From NCBI RefSeq assembly GCF_011397635.1, contig NC_064756.1:34276996-34340995 (forward strand): a stretch of 64,000 bases of DNA, read 5' to 3'. This DNA is from Epinephelus fuscoguttatus (lineage: Eukaryota; Chordata; Actinopteri; Perciformes; Serranidae). How positions within the stretch are numbered: the first letter of the stretch is position 1; every line of letters begins with the position of its first letter. Made by a program: the position numbers and the translations under genes. Under the pieces are notes generated by a model that was given only the letters and a program-made list of their open reading frames with translations, was not told where the DNA came from and did not search any database. This document shows, piece by piece, positions 47,101 through 61,406 of the stretch.

Positions 47101-48188
47101 GGCTGCCTTGTAGCGACTGAATGTGATATTTCCATGTTGTCCTTGAAACTGCTTTTCCCCGCCTGCTCTCAATGTCAGCTCCCACTGAGCAGCATTCCCC
47201 CACACAGTCCCTCTGATTTAGACACAGTGTTCTTCCTCCCCTCTTCTCTCGATGCTGACTGTACTGCACCACACATTTTAGGACAAATTGGCTATTTTAT
47301 GTCTTACTTTGTTCACTGGAACATTCTGTCCTTGTGCTTCCCTCACCCCTCTCTTCTCTTGCTCTACTATCTTTTTACACCTCTCACCTCATGGTCTCTT
47401 TTCCCTCCTTGCTACCCTAATTTCTCTTTTGCTTGCTCAACAATTACGTGCTCATTAACTGAGGGAGTCCAGGCAGCTGAGAGAGACGTCAGTGACAGGG
47501 CTGGAGGCTTCGCTAAGGTGCCCTGTTACTGTTGTTCCTTTATTGACAAGGCTGCCTGCCTGTCTGCCAGCCTGCCTTGTCCTGAGGAGCAGCAGCATGG
47601 TGCTGCATGCTGATGAGCGTAGAGTCATCCAGCAGGAAAATGAAAAAGCGGGAGTGGGAGTGACAGAAGGAAGGATGCGGCACTGTGTTTTCACTCAACT
47701 TGGAGGGTATGAGAGGAAGAGAAGCAAGAGAAAGTGAAGTGAGCACAGGTCATTTCTTCCAAATCCCCTCTCCTCAGCGCGAGAGATTAGGTGGCTGTGC
47801 TCTCCGGCAGACGAGAGAGAGGCACACTCCTGTGTCTAATCCTCCTCTTTTAAACTGCTGAGACTGCAGTACAAAGTGGGGAAAGAGTCAGCGTCCACAT
47901 AAAGCGGCCCGTGGAAAACACAGGCCCATAGTTCAAAACAAACTGAGCCCCGTCTAACAATTGCCTAAGCCCTAAATCTCCTGTGTAGCCACTGCCAGAG
48001 CCGAGCCCACCGCTGACTTTTTCCCGCCCAGCTATCGCTTCTCAACAGGCTCTTATTCCATCACCTGAAATTTCTCCACAAAAAGCCTGTGCTGTGTTAG
48101 AAATACCCCTGCAACCCCCATTAACTTTTCTATCTTGGTGATGTTAGGCTTAGACACACACGTGACAGTGACACACGCTACGTACACT

Positions 48189-48190
<2 letters not shown>

Positions 48191-48222
<32 letters not shown>
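48191..48222. repeat. (CA)16 microsatellite
   Basis: Thirty-two bases of CA in aplp2 intron 1. Confidence 0.95.
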
Positions 48223-48225
<3 letters not shown>

Positions 48226-51200
48226 TTCCTCTCTTACTCCAGCCGTCTACAAAGACCTCCCACCCAGCACAGAGAGGCTTTTAATAAATGGACAGGCAAT
48301 GGCCAATTTAATCATGCTAATGTGTATGTTACAGTGGGCGGCTTATCGGCTATTTGATCTCCATACCAGCTCGCTGGAGGGAGCTAGGAGCAGAAGCTGC
48401 AGGAGGAAGAATGGAGAGACCCAAGCTTTGGGGGGAAGGAAGCAATGAAGTGAAAACAAGAGAAAGCTAGTCAATTTAGTCTCCTGAACAAGGTAATGAG
48501 GATAGCAGCTCTGATTCCAATTGAAGAGAGAGATGTTAGAGACAAAGGAAACAGGGGAGGTCATTAGAAAAAAGTGAATCTCTCCTATTAAAACAGAGAA
48601 ACCTGCTCAAGCATAAATGTGGTGTCAAGTTTCGGCTAAATGCATTGTTTGACTTAGTGGTGAGGCTAGTTGTACTGTCTATTTTAGTCATAAACATCTG
48701 GCACAGTGATGTCAAGAATGTAATCCGCTCTAGGCCACGTGGACGGTAAGCCTGGATAGAGAGGGCTGTGAGGGTCGCCAGCTCACATGGCTCTGAGACA
48801 GAGTGAGTGAGAGAGAGAGAAAGAGAAGCAGACTGAGAAAGAGGTAGGTGGAGAGGTAAATGTATAGACATCGTTGAGGCAAGAGGAGATGGGTGCACAA
48901 AGAGTTGTCCTGAGTGCTCAAAGTGAATAGAGATGAAAGGAGGGAGATGGAGGATTGAAGGGGTTGCTCATGCAGAGAGCTTTTAGCGGGCAGAAGGGGA
49001 GAATGGGTGATTGTAGTGACAGGAGCTCTGCAGAAGAGGCAGGCATGCTCAAACCTATTGTCAGCACACCATGCAGCTGTGTGGATGCTGCAAAAAATTC
49101 ACCTGAAAATGGACCTCAATCATCACAGTCCTCGAGTCATTAACACAAAATGAAAAGCAATTATCTTCTTCCTGCAAGAAAGAGTTTTTACACTCCAGCG
49201 CCTTATTTATGCGATCATGCACCTGCGTAGCTTAGCAACTGAACAACAAGCTCTGGGTAAAACCCTCGGTGTAATTATCTCTTTATCGCCGCAGTACACA
49301 GTTATCAGTTATTTCTCTGTTGACTGACTTAAGTGTGTATATACCAACCTTCTCTGCAAAGTACACACCTTAGACTTCAGATTTTGGCTTGTTTAGCTGT
49401 ATTTGCATATCAGACATTTGATGATATTGGCTCAAATTCAGTTACCCCTCTAATAAACCCCTTAGTCAGAACTGCAACAATTAAGTAGCTATTAAACATT
49501 TTATAGAGCTTTGCCTAGTTTTTCTTTTTCTTTTTAAAGCAGTTTTGTACAAGCCAACACAGGAGGAAGCAGATACATTTTTCATGATGGATAATTATTG
49601 AGATAGTGCAGCGATAGATAGGAGAGTCCATGTTTTATTGGGTATTAGTCACACTTGCCTTCTCTGCCTCTCCCCTTCAGCCCATCTTTATTCCTGCTTT
49701 CTTTGCCTCTTTGCCAACACGACTTGACAGTGATTGGACTAACGAGAAGGCTGAAGTCAAGCCCTTGCTTTCACTTGACTTGTCTCTTCCCAAATTCGGC
49801 AGCATATACTGCAAATAGTACACCCCCAGCAGAATCGAAACAAATATGCTCCCTTGCTTGCTCCTCCTCTCTTCATCCCCTGTCCTCTCTGCCTCCTGCT
49901 TCTCAGCCAGCTAGAAACCTGCTCTGTATCTACCTTATCTAACCTGGTAGGCAGGGAAAACCAAATGTAATATTATGATGGCTGTGGATGACCCTCAAGG
50001 CTGTGTTTGATGGGGCTGGAAAGGTGGACAGGGAGGAGTAATATTCCAGGGAGATGCATGCAGCCTGAGATCTGTGTCAAGAGGGGCCGTAGGGGAAATG
50101 GCTCTTCGGTCTCCTCCTGCTCTGCCCTGCTCTCCTCACTTCACTGGCAGCCCCGGTCCTCAGACTAAAAGAGTAACGATACACAAGATGCAGCACGCAT
50201 CCTGATGTCGGCTGTCAGGCATTCAGTTCACAAGCAGGCATCTGAACAGCAGTGCTGTGTGTCTGTCTGACGTGCTGCAGATAACGGCAGAGACAAAGAT
50301 GGCAAGACCACACGGCATTGACAGCACTGGGTGTCTGAGGAAATGTGTCAGTGGGAAAAACTGTGTGAAGTGAGGGAGAGGAAATGAGGAGCAGTGAGAA
50401 ACTTTGCCCTGTAATGACAGATAGTAGCTTGGCTATCTGTGCCAATGATTGGCTGTCCTTCGGTCACTTGGACCTACAATATAAATATCAAAGCTGCAGT
50501 AAAAGCTCACTTGTGAAAATCCCAGGAACATAAAATTTTTCTAGCATGTCTCCCACAAAGACTTTCACTGATTCATTTTACTGTGCATTTGCAGTGCAAG
50601 TAAAACACGGAAAACAAGGACCCTGAAATCACTTTCTTTCCTTCTATTAGAGCTCAGTGACCAAAGAAAGTTGGCTGATTTGTGGTTTGTGAACAAGTCT
50701 ACACACTTGAACTTTTCATAATCATCAGCTAAGCTCCCAGCCTCCCTCCCAGTAGTTGTACCTCTGCCCTGGTTGTGCAATCCAACAAATGCAATTGATT
50801 TTGTTCACAGGTGGGAAAAGGGTGAAGGGGGTCTTGTCGTTGCTGCTGTACTTGTAACTCTTTAGGTGTTCAGGCCGACTTAAGCCCTGCATGAAAAAAG
50901 CAGCCCCTTTACGTTTTTGAATGCTGGTGGTTCACCAACACAGGGGATTAAAAAATGTAGGGTTGGTCCTGCAAAAAAGTTGAACCAAGCTCAACATCTG
51001 CTGGACTGCAACATGACATCATCATCCAACAAGGAACTGCACTACATTTTTATTTTTCCCATGTGATTATAACAGCAAGGACAAAATAATGCACAAGTAC
51101 TACCTTTACAGAATTGTAAAACCTGGTCTTGGAGTATTATAAATTGCTGTGCAGTGCTTTGACACATGATAAACCTATGAATCTATTGTTTTAACTAGAC

Positions 51201-53314
51201 TTCTTGGATCATATTTTGTCCCAAGAGTACCTGAAGCAACACACCTTCACCAGCCACACATAGCCCCTGCTTTGTTTGACAACCTGTGTTGGGTGTGAAT
51301 GCCTCCTAAAGCTCATCACTGGCAGGTGAAAAGAAGTTGCTGTCAATACCATGTGTCATGGTGGTAGCACACACAACCCCTGGCCTACAGTAGAGATTTA
51401 TTTCAACAGAAAATATATCCAAAACAGTGGTTGCATAACAGTTGATGAGTTTAACTTTTTAACTTTCTAAAAGTATGTCAAATAAAGGACAATGTCTCCT
51501 AATATGAGTGCTCTGTATTAATACATTGCTGATATTTCTTTAAAAAAACTAATTGCATGAAATACCAACATAGATTATGCCAAACTTGTGCGCTACCCAC
51601 CAGAAAACCACGGTACTCACAGTATGAACCCATTGTGACAGCATACCATTGTTCATCCGAATCACTTTGAATCCCTAATTTGACACTAAAAAGAAATTAA
51701 TGCCGCACAAGCAGGTTATTACCTTTTTTTTAATCAGACAGAATTCTTCCTTTAATAGAATAGAGTGTATTACCTTTAGATCTGTATTGCCTTAAAATTC
51801 CCTCTGAGTGCTCATTTACCATACCTCTTAAGATGAATTATGGTCCTAATTAGGATGGTACCACTTAACCAAAACAAAGTAGCATAGTCCTCGTGTTTTT
51901 AAATGTTTATTTATCTCTCTGAACAAGCCCCACTGGTGAGGGCAGGCCTTGAAGACAAGACCCCACTGGCCCACCAACTGTAGCTTATAAATAGCCCAGA
52001 CACACCTTCTCCCTAGTGAAAAGGCAGTGTGCCACAGCATGAAAAAAAGTACTTTGCTCTAATTAACAGTGTTTTTCTCTTCTCTTGGCCTAGAATCTCT
52101 CCACTTCACTGCATTTACATTTACATGGCAGGCTTTCAGTTGACAGTCTTGTCCACAGCCACTTAAAATGAACTCATAGAATAATTACGAGATCACAACG
52201 TCGATTACGGGCGGCCTACAGTAAAGAGTGCAGGGGTGAGAGTAACAGCGCCCTGACATTATTCTTGTGGTAATGCAGTGATCCTCACAGAGAGGGTGTA
52301 AGGGAAAGAAGAATAAAAAAACGAGCCAAGGAGAGACATCGAAGGTTTCATTCTTTCTAAGAGCAATTTATAGCAAGCAGAGAGGAAAGATTAGAGAGAG
52401 AGGATATGATTGAGCAGTGAAAGGCTGACGTGAGGTTCTTCTTGAAGAGATGATTTTTTTTTTCATTCTTTGACAGAAATTGTGAGTGACTGTGGAGGCC
52501 CACTAACAGGGCCCCTGCTGCTTGACAAGCTACACTCTCTCTAAAAGCTCTGAGTAAATTTGGTAAGGGGAGATATACTCCAAAGTAAACTCTTGTAAAA
52601 AATGCATACATGTTGTTGTGCAGTGTTTGCTCTGGACAAGTGGAACAGTTTTCAAAGAGCAAACTTGAGCTCTTCACATTGTGCCCCCCTCTCGTTGCAA
52701 CACTTGATAGTCTTATACCCTCATACCTCACCTTCCAAATAGAATTGCAACAATAAGTTGATGCATGATATTCACAGTATCACAATGTGTATTGTGGAAG
52801 TGAAAAATGGGCCCAAATATCAAGTAAACCTGGCTTGTGGAGGAATCATTGTGAAGCCCCTTTTTTTATTAGTTGAACTAATTGTGTTCTCTGTAACCCC
52901 CTACCAAAAGCAAAGTGCATTCAGATACATTGAGAATTCAAATTTTGTTCCACTTTGACAGCTGGAGGGGTTTTCAGTCCATTGCTTCTGGCCATAAAAA
53001 GTAAAAATTGTCCTGACTGACCTTACAGATGTTATCAGGAACTCCATTTTCACTTTTTTCATCCAGATCATCTCAGTTCTGCTCCTGTCATGCAATAATA
53101 CACCTCATGATAGCTACATTTCTTTTCATTTCATTTAAGTCAAAACATTTTCAGCTCAGGTAAGAGTTTTGTGCAATTCTGTGCCTCGTCTTCTGTGTGC
53201 AGGGCACTGGGAATAGGGAAGGGGCCATTGGCCCTCGCACTTCACACCCACTTCAATTCGCAGACTGCCGCATTAACTTCATTATCATCATCATCACATA
53301 TCATCATCATTATA

Positions 53315-53337
53315 AATAATAATAATAATAATAATAA
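53315..53337. repeat. (AAT)7 repeat next to ATC repeats
   Basis: A run of AAT units is preceded by several ATC units (53283-53310) in aplp2 intron 1. Confidence 0.9.
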
Positions 53338-55029
53338 ATACTTGATCGTGCAGTGTAACAGCTACAAAATGATACCATCTTTTGTTTAGATTGGTTCCCT
53401 ACCAACCCATGTTAACTATGCAATTCTGTCTGCCACCAGATACGATCTCCTGGGAAAATGAGGAGGTGTGTCAGCCAGTGCGCAACCAAAACAGAACGAG
53501 GATAGCGCTTTTTTTGCCTCTGTAGCTATCAGTAGCTCAGTTACCTAACAGCTGAAATACATGAGGCACGGACGTGGGGTGTCTTTGCCTCCGTCCGTCC
53601 CCCTGGATCTCCAGGGGTTTTTTACCTGCTACACAGATTACGTCTCTGTACTGAGACGGAACTGAGACTGAGAGTTGCTGCCAGCTTCACTGTGTGTGCA
53701 TTGAGTTTTGGCAAGTGATAATGCTATTAGTTATGGAGGGTTTGGAAGCATATAGTGTATATCAACTGGTACTGAATTAATTAACTGGATCATTTTAACA
53801 ACAGGATGCACTGATTTGATTGATATATTTTAATGTGAAATGTAAACACACACAGGGTTGCTGTGCTGCTTCACATTGCCTCTGGTACAATGATGTTTTC
53901 ATTTATATCATTTTTAGAGAGATTGCAATCATTTTTACATAGTTCTATGTAGTTTTATCTGTTGGGGGGCTGTGAAGCCCTGCACAGCGAGAAATAATTA
54001 GACCAGCCACATAAAGTTTAACGTTGAACAGCGCTGTGCTGGGATTCACTATTAGGGTTATTCCCTGCTATGGGCATGCTGCGGCACATTTGCCACGCTG
54101 CAACCGTGTCCATGTATTTTGGCCGTAAGAGTATTTATGTAAATTATTTGTGATTATTATCCCCAGTAGGAAAAATGGCGGATAGCGGAACAAGCAAACT
54201 GTGGAAGCTGTAGTAGATGCAAGGTTCTGAGGAAAACAGAAAGCTTTCAGGTTGTCCTGAAAGCAGCATCAACAGTAATACCAGATGGAAACACAAAGGG
54301 GAAAAAATTAAAGAAGTTGAATGTTTGCACTTTAATAATGATGTTTTCATCTGGACACTTTTAATTCTTAAATTTTGTTCAATGACGATTAGGATCTAAT
54401 TGAAAAACAAGGTTATTTATTCCTTTAAGCAAGAGCACTTTATGTGAACGGTGAAATTTCAACTTAAAATGGTATATCTGTGAGTGCATGTAATTTCATT
54501 GCTCCCCTTCTTCCTGACATCCTTCTGATCTAAACCTGCACACATAAAATTGCAGAAGCTGTTACCCTGCCATGAACTTGGGTGCACACTGGCTGTCACC
54601 CAGATTCCTGGTGTTTCACCTTTTCTATGAGCAGTAGCATTCTAAAAAACACTAGCGTGTTTTATTTTCCCTGATCAGGATTCCTCCCAGAAGTCAAGCT
54701 GTGGCTTACTGTCTTGTAAATATTTTAAAAGAAACAAGTGGCAGTTGGTGCAGTGTCTACTCGTCATGGGGAGCGACATTGCTGAACACATTGATGCACA
54801 CTGCCATGGCAATGGGCACAGTTTTTGTTCAGGAGGGGACTGAGCACAGACATAGCTTTGTGTACTGTATGTCTGTTATATGTGTGTGTCAGGGAAGATA
54901 AGTGCAAACCTATGGAGCTGAGGGTCCTTTTGCACACAAGGACATGGTGTTGCTGAATGCACCAAAAGGGTACAGCAGCTGTTATTGTGAGTGTTGTCCT
55001 CTGTGCCATTCATACAGCCTTTGTCACTA

Positions 55030-55300
55030 CACCTCCCATCTCTTCACGCTCTCACAACTGTGGCCTCATTCCCTCTTTCTCCATCATTTTTTTCTCTTTA
55101 TTGACCCCCCCCCCCCTTCGTTTTTCTCCTTCCTGTCTTCTTGCTCTGTCGTTCGCTTCTGATTATCTGTCTCCCTGCTTTCTTCTCCCTCCTCCCCTCG
55201 TTCTCCCCTGCTCCACTTCTTCAATCTGTTTCTCTCTTTTGCCCTCGCCTTTTCCCTCCTCTCTCTCTCGGTTTCCCTCTGCCTCTCTTTCTTCTGCAGC
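55030..55300 (+). repeat. Long pyrimidine-rich tract with C12 run
   Basis: Roughly 270 bases with a strong C/T excess on the plus strand, including a C12 run at 55105-55116 and many CTTCT/CTCCC words. It explains the Lys/Arg/Glu-rich chance frames on the minus strand. Confidence 0.8.
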
Positions 55301-58300
55301 CTCAATGTTCCTCTGTGTGAATAGCTGGGATGCTTTTGTAGAAGGTTTCCATAGTGACAGGCCATTTGAACAAGTTGTCATTCACGTCTGTTTCCCTGTA
55401 AGCTAGAGAGAGGCCATGTTATCTCCCCCTGACACACAGTCAGACCTACGCCACTCAATCACCACGACTGTTACCCTGCAACCAGCGAGCTGCAACGCAT
55501 CTCCTAGCTGGAACTTAATTACGAGCACGTCTCGCTTCTGTTCATCTCCTTTCATTGAGCGGAGTGACGTTTGGGCGACGCTCTGTGACACCAATTTGCA
55601 ACTCAATCATAATTTGCCTTGGAAACTGTTAGTCAGGTTCATTTTAAGGAGGAGCATGTAGAATATTAACGCTAGTAAATAATTACAGCAAAACAGGATG
55701 CAAATTTACTTTGCAGTTAATACACAACTCTTCTTCATTTACATTTACCTAGTCTAAGTACAAATAGTTTAAACAAGGACTGCTAACAAGAACTAGTGAT
55801 AACTTTCATGCTTCTTTTTGCTCTCGAAAACACCCAGATTGGCAAAGGCAGTCACAAATACCAACATCCTCTTTGAAAAAGGAATGAAAGAAATTTATGA
55901 GAAACATTAGGGTCATTTTATTTCCCTCCATTTTACCATTTTAGATATGTTTGTGTATTCATGTTTTATACTTAAGTGTATATTCAGACATTCGAGTTGT
56001 AACCAAGCCCCTAGGAAATGTGCTGGGCTCTCAGAGCCAATTTTACATAGTGGCAAAACGTGGAATTATAACGTCTGGGCCTGTCGTGTGATGCCATGGG
56101 ATCTAAAAAGTGTACTTGCATTTTGAAAGAGATGTCTATAAATCAATAGACAATTTTATTTTTGATGATAGTTGATCTTAAAAAAGGCCTGAGAGCCAAA
56201 ATGTCATCTGAATATAAAAGAAATGCATAAGAAGCCAGAGTGTGCAACACTACAGTTTCCTATACTTGTCTACTGCCAATGATCGGCACCTACAGCCCTC
56301 GGTGTGAGTCACTTTCTACATTATAAATTATTCTGAGCTTCACAACCCCCTCGAAATGACTTGTGTCACTATCGTGATGTGATCAGTTTGGTCCAATAAC
56401 ATTTCATTAGTCTATAGCATGATTAAATAATTTATCTCCATTCAAGTTAGCCAAGGGCTAAACTGGATGTTAGCCGCTCGACTGGCAGAAGTCTCTTTGT
56501 GCTTGCTCTGTGGACCCAATGATGTGGAAGATCTGGGTAATTTCATACCCCCAAAATCAAGCTTTTATTCACTTCATGTTCCACTAAGCAACTTTCATAG
56601 GAATGAACGGGGCCCTGTCTCCAATGCATTTCTCTTTTAAATGTATTGTCTTATTCTAAGAGTTATTAATGGAAATAATATTAGTTATGTTTATTGTAAG
56701 TATGGTGGTGGTTCTAGTATCTGTTGCAGTAGTGGCAGCAACACAAACAACAAGTACCATGTTCGGCTCAGTTCAGGTCCTCTTCAGTCTAATCTCTTTA
56801 AGGGAGTGCAACTTGCACTTGAGAGCAGTACAGTTAAAATCAAATAATACCTCATAATAACTCAAAATGAGTTACTGAAAAGGAAGCAGGCTAATCTAAT
56901 AGCACTGGCACCAGCAGTCAAATTGCTAGAAATGTGCTTATTGAGTCTCCTTCAGATCCTTCATCACTTTGAACTCTCTGAGCTCGATCAACTCCTTTTC
57001 CCCTCTGAATAATTTTTGTGGCTTGAGACATTAAAGGAAATATAGGACACTGCTGCGTCATTGGGATCTCCAGTGTTTTGCACTTTGGAACAGCTCCACA
57101 CAGTCTCATTAACAAAGGCATGTTCAATCAAGCACAGGTTGAGCGGAAAGGATTACAAATAGGCTTACTGTCTGAACAGGGGCTGGTACCGGCGTGTCAT
57201 GGCCGTGCCATTGTCTTCCATGGTGGGCGTTGGGCGTGTGGTGACAGTGTTTTTCCGCTCTCCTGTGACAGCTTGGGGCAGAAATAACAGCAGACTTTCC
57301 TCTCCTGTCCAGTCTCGTCTGGCTATGAATGATGGGAGGTTAATGAGCCAAGCAGAGGTGACCGCTAGTGAACAGGAACATTATGTTCAGCTCTCTGTGG
57401 AGCATCTCCCTGTCACCTCAAACTCTAATAAACACAAGACTCACAAAGAGAAGCTTACAAATTAATCTCATGGTTTCCTTTGACACAGTTAGTAAATTGT
57501 TTTTCACACATTTTACATGTTAAAACTGTAGGAGAATGTTTGATATTATAACAAAGTATAAGACTATTGACATAATTTTTTTTAAATAAATGTGCCAATT
57601 AGCCTTCAATTTTCAATTTTAAGAGAGGAGACTGGGTTTCAAAGAAGAAGCTGAAAGAGTGAGTGATTTCTCTCTTAAAAGAGGAAGAGGAGGAATCCCA
57701 CAGAGAGTTTACGTGCTACTGTAAATTTCACAGATTTAGGTTGTTTTCTTAGGAGGGAAGTGAGACTGACTGGATTCCACTGTTTCCTTAACTGTGGGAG
57801 CAGTGACTCATAGGGCAATTCCAGAGTAGTCTCAGGACACTTCAAATGGTGAAGACAAAGGCCACTTTAACTGAGACAGAGGAGCTCATTTGCATTGCAG
57901 TGAGGGGTTGCCCTTTTGATTCAGAGTCTAGGAACATGACACCTTTTTTCTTTTTATTATTCTGTTTTTACTGTCTGCCCTTTTGTGGGTGGAAGGTGGT
58001 GGAGGTGTTTGGTCAGTAGGAAAATGTCACTGTGCCTCTGTCGCAGAATGCCCCCTCCCCTCCCCTTCCCCTCATTTGTTATGTGTGAGCTGTTGTTGTA
58101 GTGATGGTGTCAGTGCCTCAGGCCTTGGCTTTCCCATGGGCTTCACCTCTGGGAGGGAATCACACCAATGTCACACAACCTCATTTTGCATGTGTGCGTG
58201 TGTGCATCGAACCTGATAATAGTTAAAAGGGCATTAGCTCTTTTAGGACCGTTATTGACCTCCATCAGTGAGCAGGTAGCAAGGGTGAAGGTTTCATTTC

Positions 58301-58363
58301 AACGTGTGGGAGATAAAAAAGGGGGTTGTGGTCCTCCACCAAGAAATCTTGAGTGCTTAATTT

Positions 58364-58860
58364 TAGGGCTGGGTGGTACATCGTTTCTGCTGGAAAATTT
58401 CGACATTTCCTTATTTTGCTGCTTCACAATAAAAGTTTTTACATAACAATATAACGGGGGAATTTTATTTCTAAGACTCTACAGGAATTAAAATATGTTT
58501 ATTACCAAATAAGCGAAGCTTTATAAGCGTCTTTTCTTCAATTGAGACAAGTCTAATAATACAGCAGGGAGGAAGAGTTATAAGCAGAAGCAGCCACATT
58601 GAGATGTTGATTGAAGAGCTGCTGACAACAGGCTCTATCTGCACCTCTGCAAACAGCTCACCTCCAACAGGTAAACTTCTTTTACCTGCCCTGCTGTGGA
58701 AAAACACATGCAGCAAAAATTACAGGGGACTTCAGCCGTGGTTCAACTTGCAACTGATCATGTAGCCCACTTTGTAGAAAATACCGGCATATATATCATG
58801 TATCGCCATTCAGCCTGAAAATACCGGGATATGAAATTTTGTCCATATCGCCCAGCCCTA
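58364..58860. mobile_element. hAT-type non-autonomous element with 8-bp near-perfect target duplication
   Basis: The ends TAGGGCTGGGTGG and the inverse of ATATCGCCCAGCCCTA form inverted repeats. The flanks are CTTAATTT (58356-58363) and CTTAATTC (58861-58868), an 8-bp duplication with one change. TAGGGCTGGGCGAT ends are common hAT-related repeats in fish (recalled). It is 497 bp with no transposase. Confidence 0.85.
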
Positions 58861-59261
58861 CTTAATTCTGATTTCTGGTAAATTTTTATGCACCAATTTG
58901 TGCATTTTATGCATCAATTTATGGTGTTACTCTTTAATTTTGTCAAAGTAAATCCCTCTGCTTCTTTTATGTTTTTATTTTATTCTTTTTTTCTGCGCTT
59001 GTTGTTAAGTCTGGTTATATTAAATGATTGGTTTATCAACCTGGATTTTTCTGTCATTGTTCAAGCAAATCTTGTGAAAAAAATGCCAAATATTTTCTGA
59101 ATTTAGCTTCTCAAATGAGAGGATTAACTGTTGTCTTTTTTACAAAATCTTTCGTTTTTGGATTGTTGGTCAGAAAACAGTCCATAGTAAGAAAAATGGG
59201 TTCATCTGTTAAGATATTTGGCAGATTAATCAATGATGAAAATGATAGTGATAGTAGTTGA

Positions 59262-59296
59262 GAGACAGAGAGAGAGAGAGAGAGCGAGAGAGAGAA
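59262..59296. repeat. (GA)n short repeat
   Basis: An imperfect GA run with one GC interruption in aplp2 intron 1. Confidence 0.85.
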
Positions 59297-60866
59297 ATTT
59301 TACATTAAATCTTAGTGTTGTGATACCCACACAGCACTAACACCCGAGAGCAACTGCTCAATAGGCTCCCTGAATGTTGTCTCATGAAGTATATCCTGAC
59401 AATTTTCGCACTCCATCCGCCAGAGTTTTCTCGCTTATTAAATTTTAGGAAAAGGTTTGACGCTCTCCCTGTGTCACTTAGCCTGTTAGTTCACTGACTC
59501 AGAGAGCAGGTTAGGACATTTTCAATCGGAAAAACTAAAACAATGTGATGTTTGCTCGTTCACATAGTGTCCAGTTAGGAAGATGTATAACACTGTCAGT
59601 TCATGTAAACATCTTAACCAGGGTTGTCTTACTTACATTAAAAAGTTAATTAGAGCTTGAATGCTTATCCATATTTCAAATTACTCTTTGCAAGTACAGA
59701 TCCTTGACTGTTTCAGTGATTCTAGTCTGTGCCTTAATCAGCACAAAGAGAATCAAAAGCAATGCTCTGTTTCATAAATGGTGGCATGAATATCGTTGGT
59801 TTAAAACAGCTCATTTCTTTGCAGCAATATAGCAGCTTTTATCATGTCAAACCTGTCACTGCAATCAATGCAGTAATTCTAAAAGCTGTGGTATAAACAC
59901 TATAATAGAAGCTTATAAAGAAATAAAAATACTTTAATTACTTTCCTCCACACATTAGAACAACACCATAATTGTAGTGAGCACCGCTCCCTCAAACACA
60001 TCAACACTTTTTATTGCAACTAATAAGGAAAGGAAATCAATGTTATTTTTTTCTAATATATTGTATATACAGTTCATATACAGGAGTACATGTGAGTGTG
60101 TTGCTTTCTCACCACTGCCTATCTTGTTTAAGTATTAAGTCACCACAGGGAAGGATTAGGTGGATTAACAATGCCAGGCATTTCTCTGCACAGTCACATG
60201 GACACTAAGCATTCTGGGAACCCACGTGTCCTAACCAGTGCCTCATTCTGGAGCTGCTTTTTTAAGGGCCAGACTGTGAGGATGGCTTCACCATACCTCT
60301 GCCAAAATTAGACTAGTTGCCACTGCTCAGTGAGGCCTTCAAACTCTGTAGACAAGTTGACAGTGGAGCTGCTTTTGTATGCAACGTGGGAAATTTACCA
60401 GAAATTGTATTTGTCAGAAATGTCAGCCTGGCAGAACCACCAAACCTGTTCATTAGACTGTCACTGAGGAATTTTGTCCACAGTTTGTTTTGGCTCTTTC
60501 AGAGCTTCTGTGTTTGTGTTGGAGGATCATCACAGAGGCTCAAACCCTGGTGTTTTTAACGTTATGGCCCTCATTTATTTATTTCCCATTTCCCGCTATC
60601 CTCTTGTAGTGTGTCCTGAGCTCACACACACTGCTGCCCTGTGTGGTTGACCTGAGACCACACATACACAAACACACACACTCACATGTTCCCACACACA
60701 CAAACACACAGATTGGATTAGCTTCTTTGGATCTTGCCCAGATGCTGTGTGGTAGGTCATGTAATAACTGACCCATACCAGTCCAGGAAGAGTTTTCTAA
60801 AACCCCATTAAGTAATACTGTCCTTTCGGATCTTGTAGAAGAGACCCTTTTCTACTTTTTATTCTC

Positions 60867-60888
60867 AAAAAAAAAAAAAAAAAAAAAA
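60867..60888. repeat. Poly(A) tract
   Basis: Twenty-two A on the plus strand in aplp2 intron 1. No SINE body was recognised upstream. Confidence 0.85.
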
Positions 60889-61338
60889 GACTGCCTCCAC
60901 AGACTCGACAATTGCCTGAGCTAAATAATCTGTCACAGTTAATGTAAAGCCTTAGTTAGCCTCTGATTTATTGTTATTTCATTGTTCCAACATTCAGTAT
61001 TCTCATATGAATGTATCCATTTACACACTGCTCACTGTCAATCACCTACAGCAAGAAATGAAAGGTAGTGGAAAATTATGCTGCAAAAAATGAAACCTTC
61101 CTCTCACATGAATATTTTTCAAATTATTTTGAATGCAGGTGCAACACCGTCAAGGTTGTATTGCAACAATAAAAACCAAGTTAAATATACAGTATATATG
61201 CATCACAAAATGATTGACGGTGCGATGTAGACTAGATATAGACAGTAAACGAGCTGTAACTCAAAATAACATCACTCTTCTGCTTTAAGTGTTATGGGAT
61301 AATGCTTTCCACTGGAAAGGAAGACAGATTTCCCTTTA

Positions 61339-61340
<2 letters not shown>

Positions 61341-61403
<63 letters not shown>
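61341..61403. repeat. (GT)31 microsatellite
   Basis: About 63 bases of uninterrupted GT, the longest dinucleotide run in the window. Confidence 0.96.

Positions 61404-61406
<3 letters not shown>

Noticed and set aside
47059-47613. 184-residue plus-strand open frame in aplp2 intron 1
   Set aside because: Longest frame in the intron, but rich in Ser/Leu/Pro from pyrimidine-rich DNA, with no domain and no clear splice partners.
52110-52170. Fish repeat resembling TTTACATTTA..CAGTTGACAGTCTTGTCC..CCACTTA
   Set aside because: Looks like a degraded piece of a widespread fish repeat but is too short and diverged for a confident call.
54957-55406. 149-residue plus-strand frame and its charged minus-strand counterpart
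   Set aside because: Both are products of the pyrimidine tract at 55030-55300.
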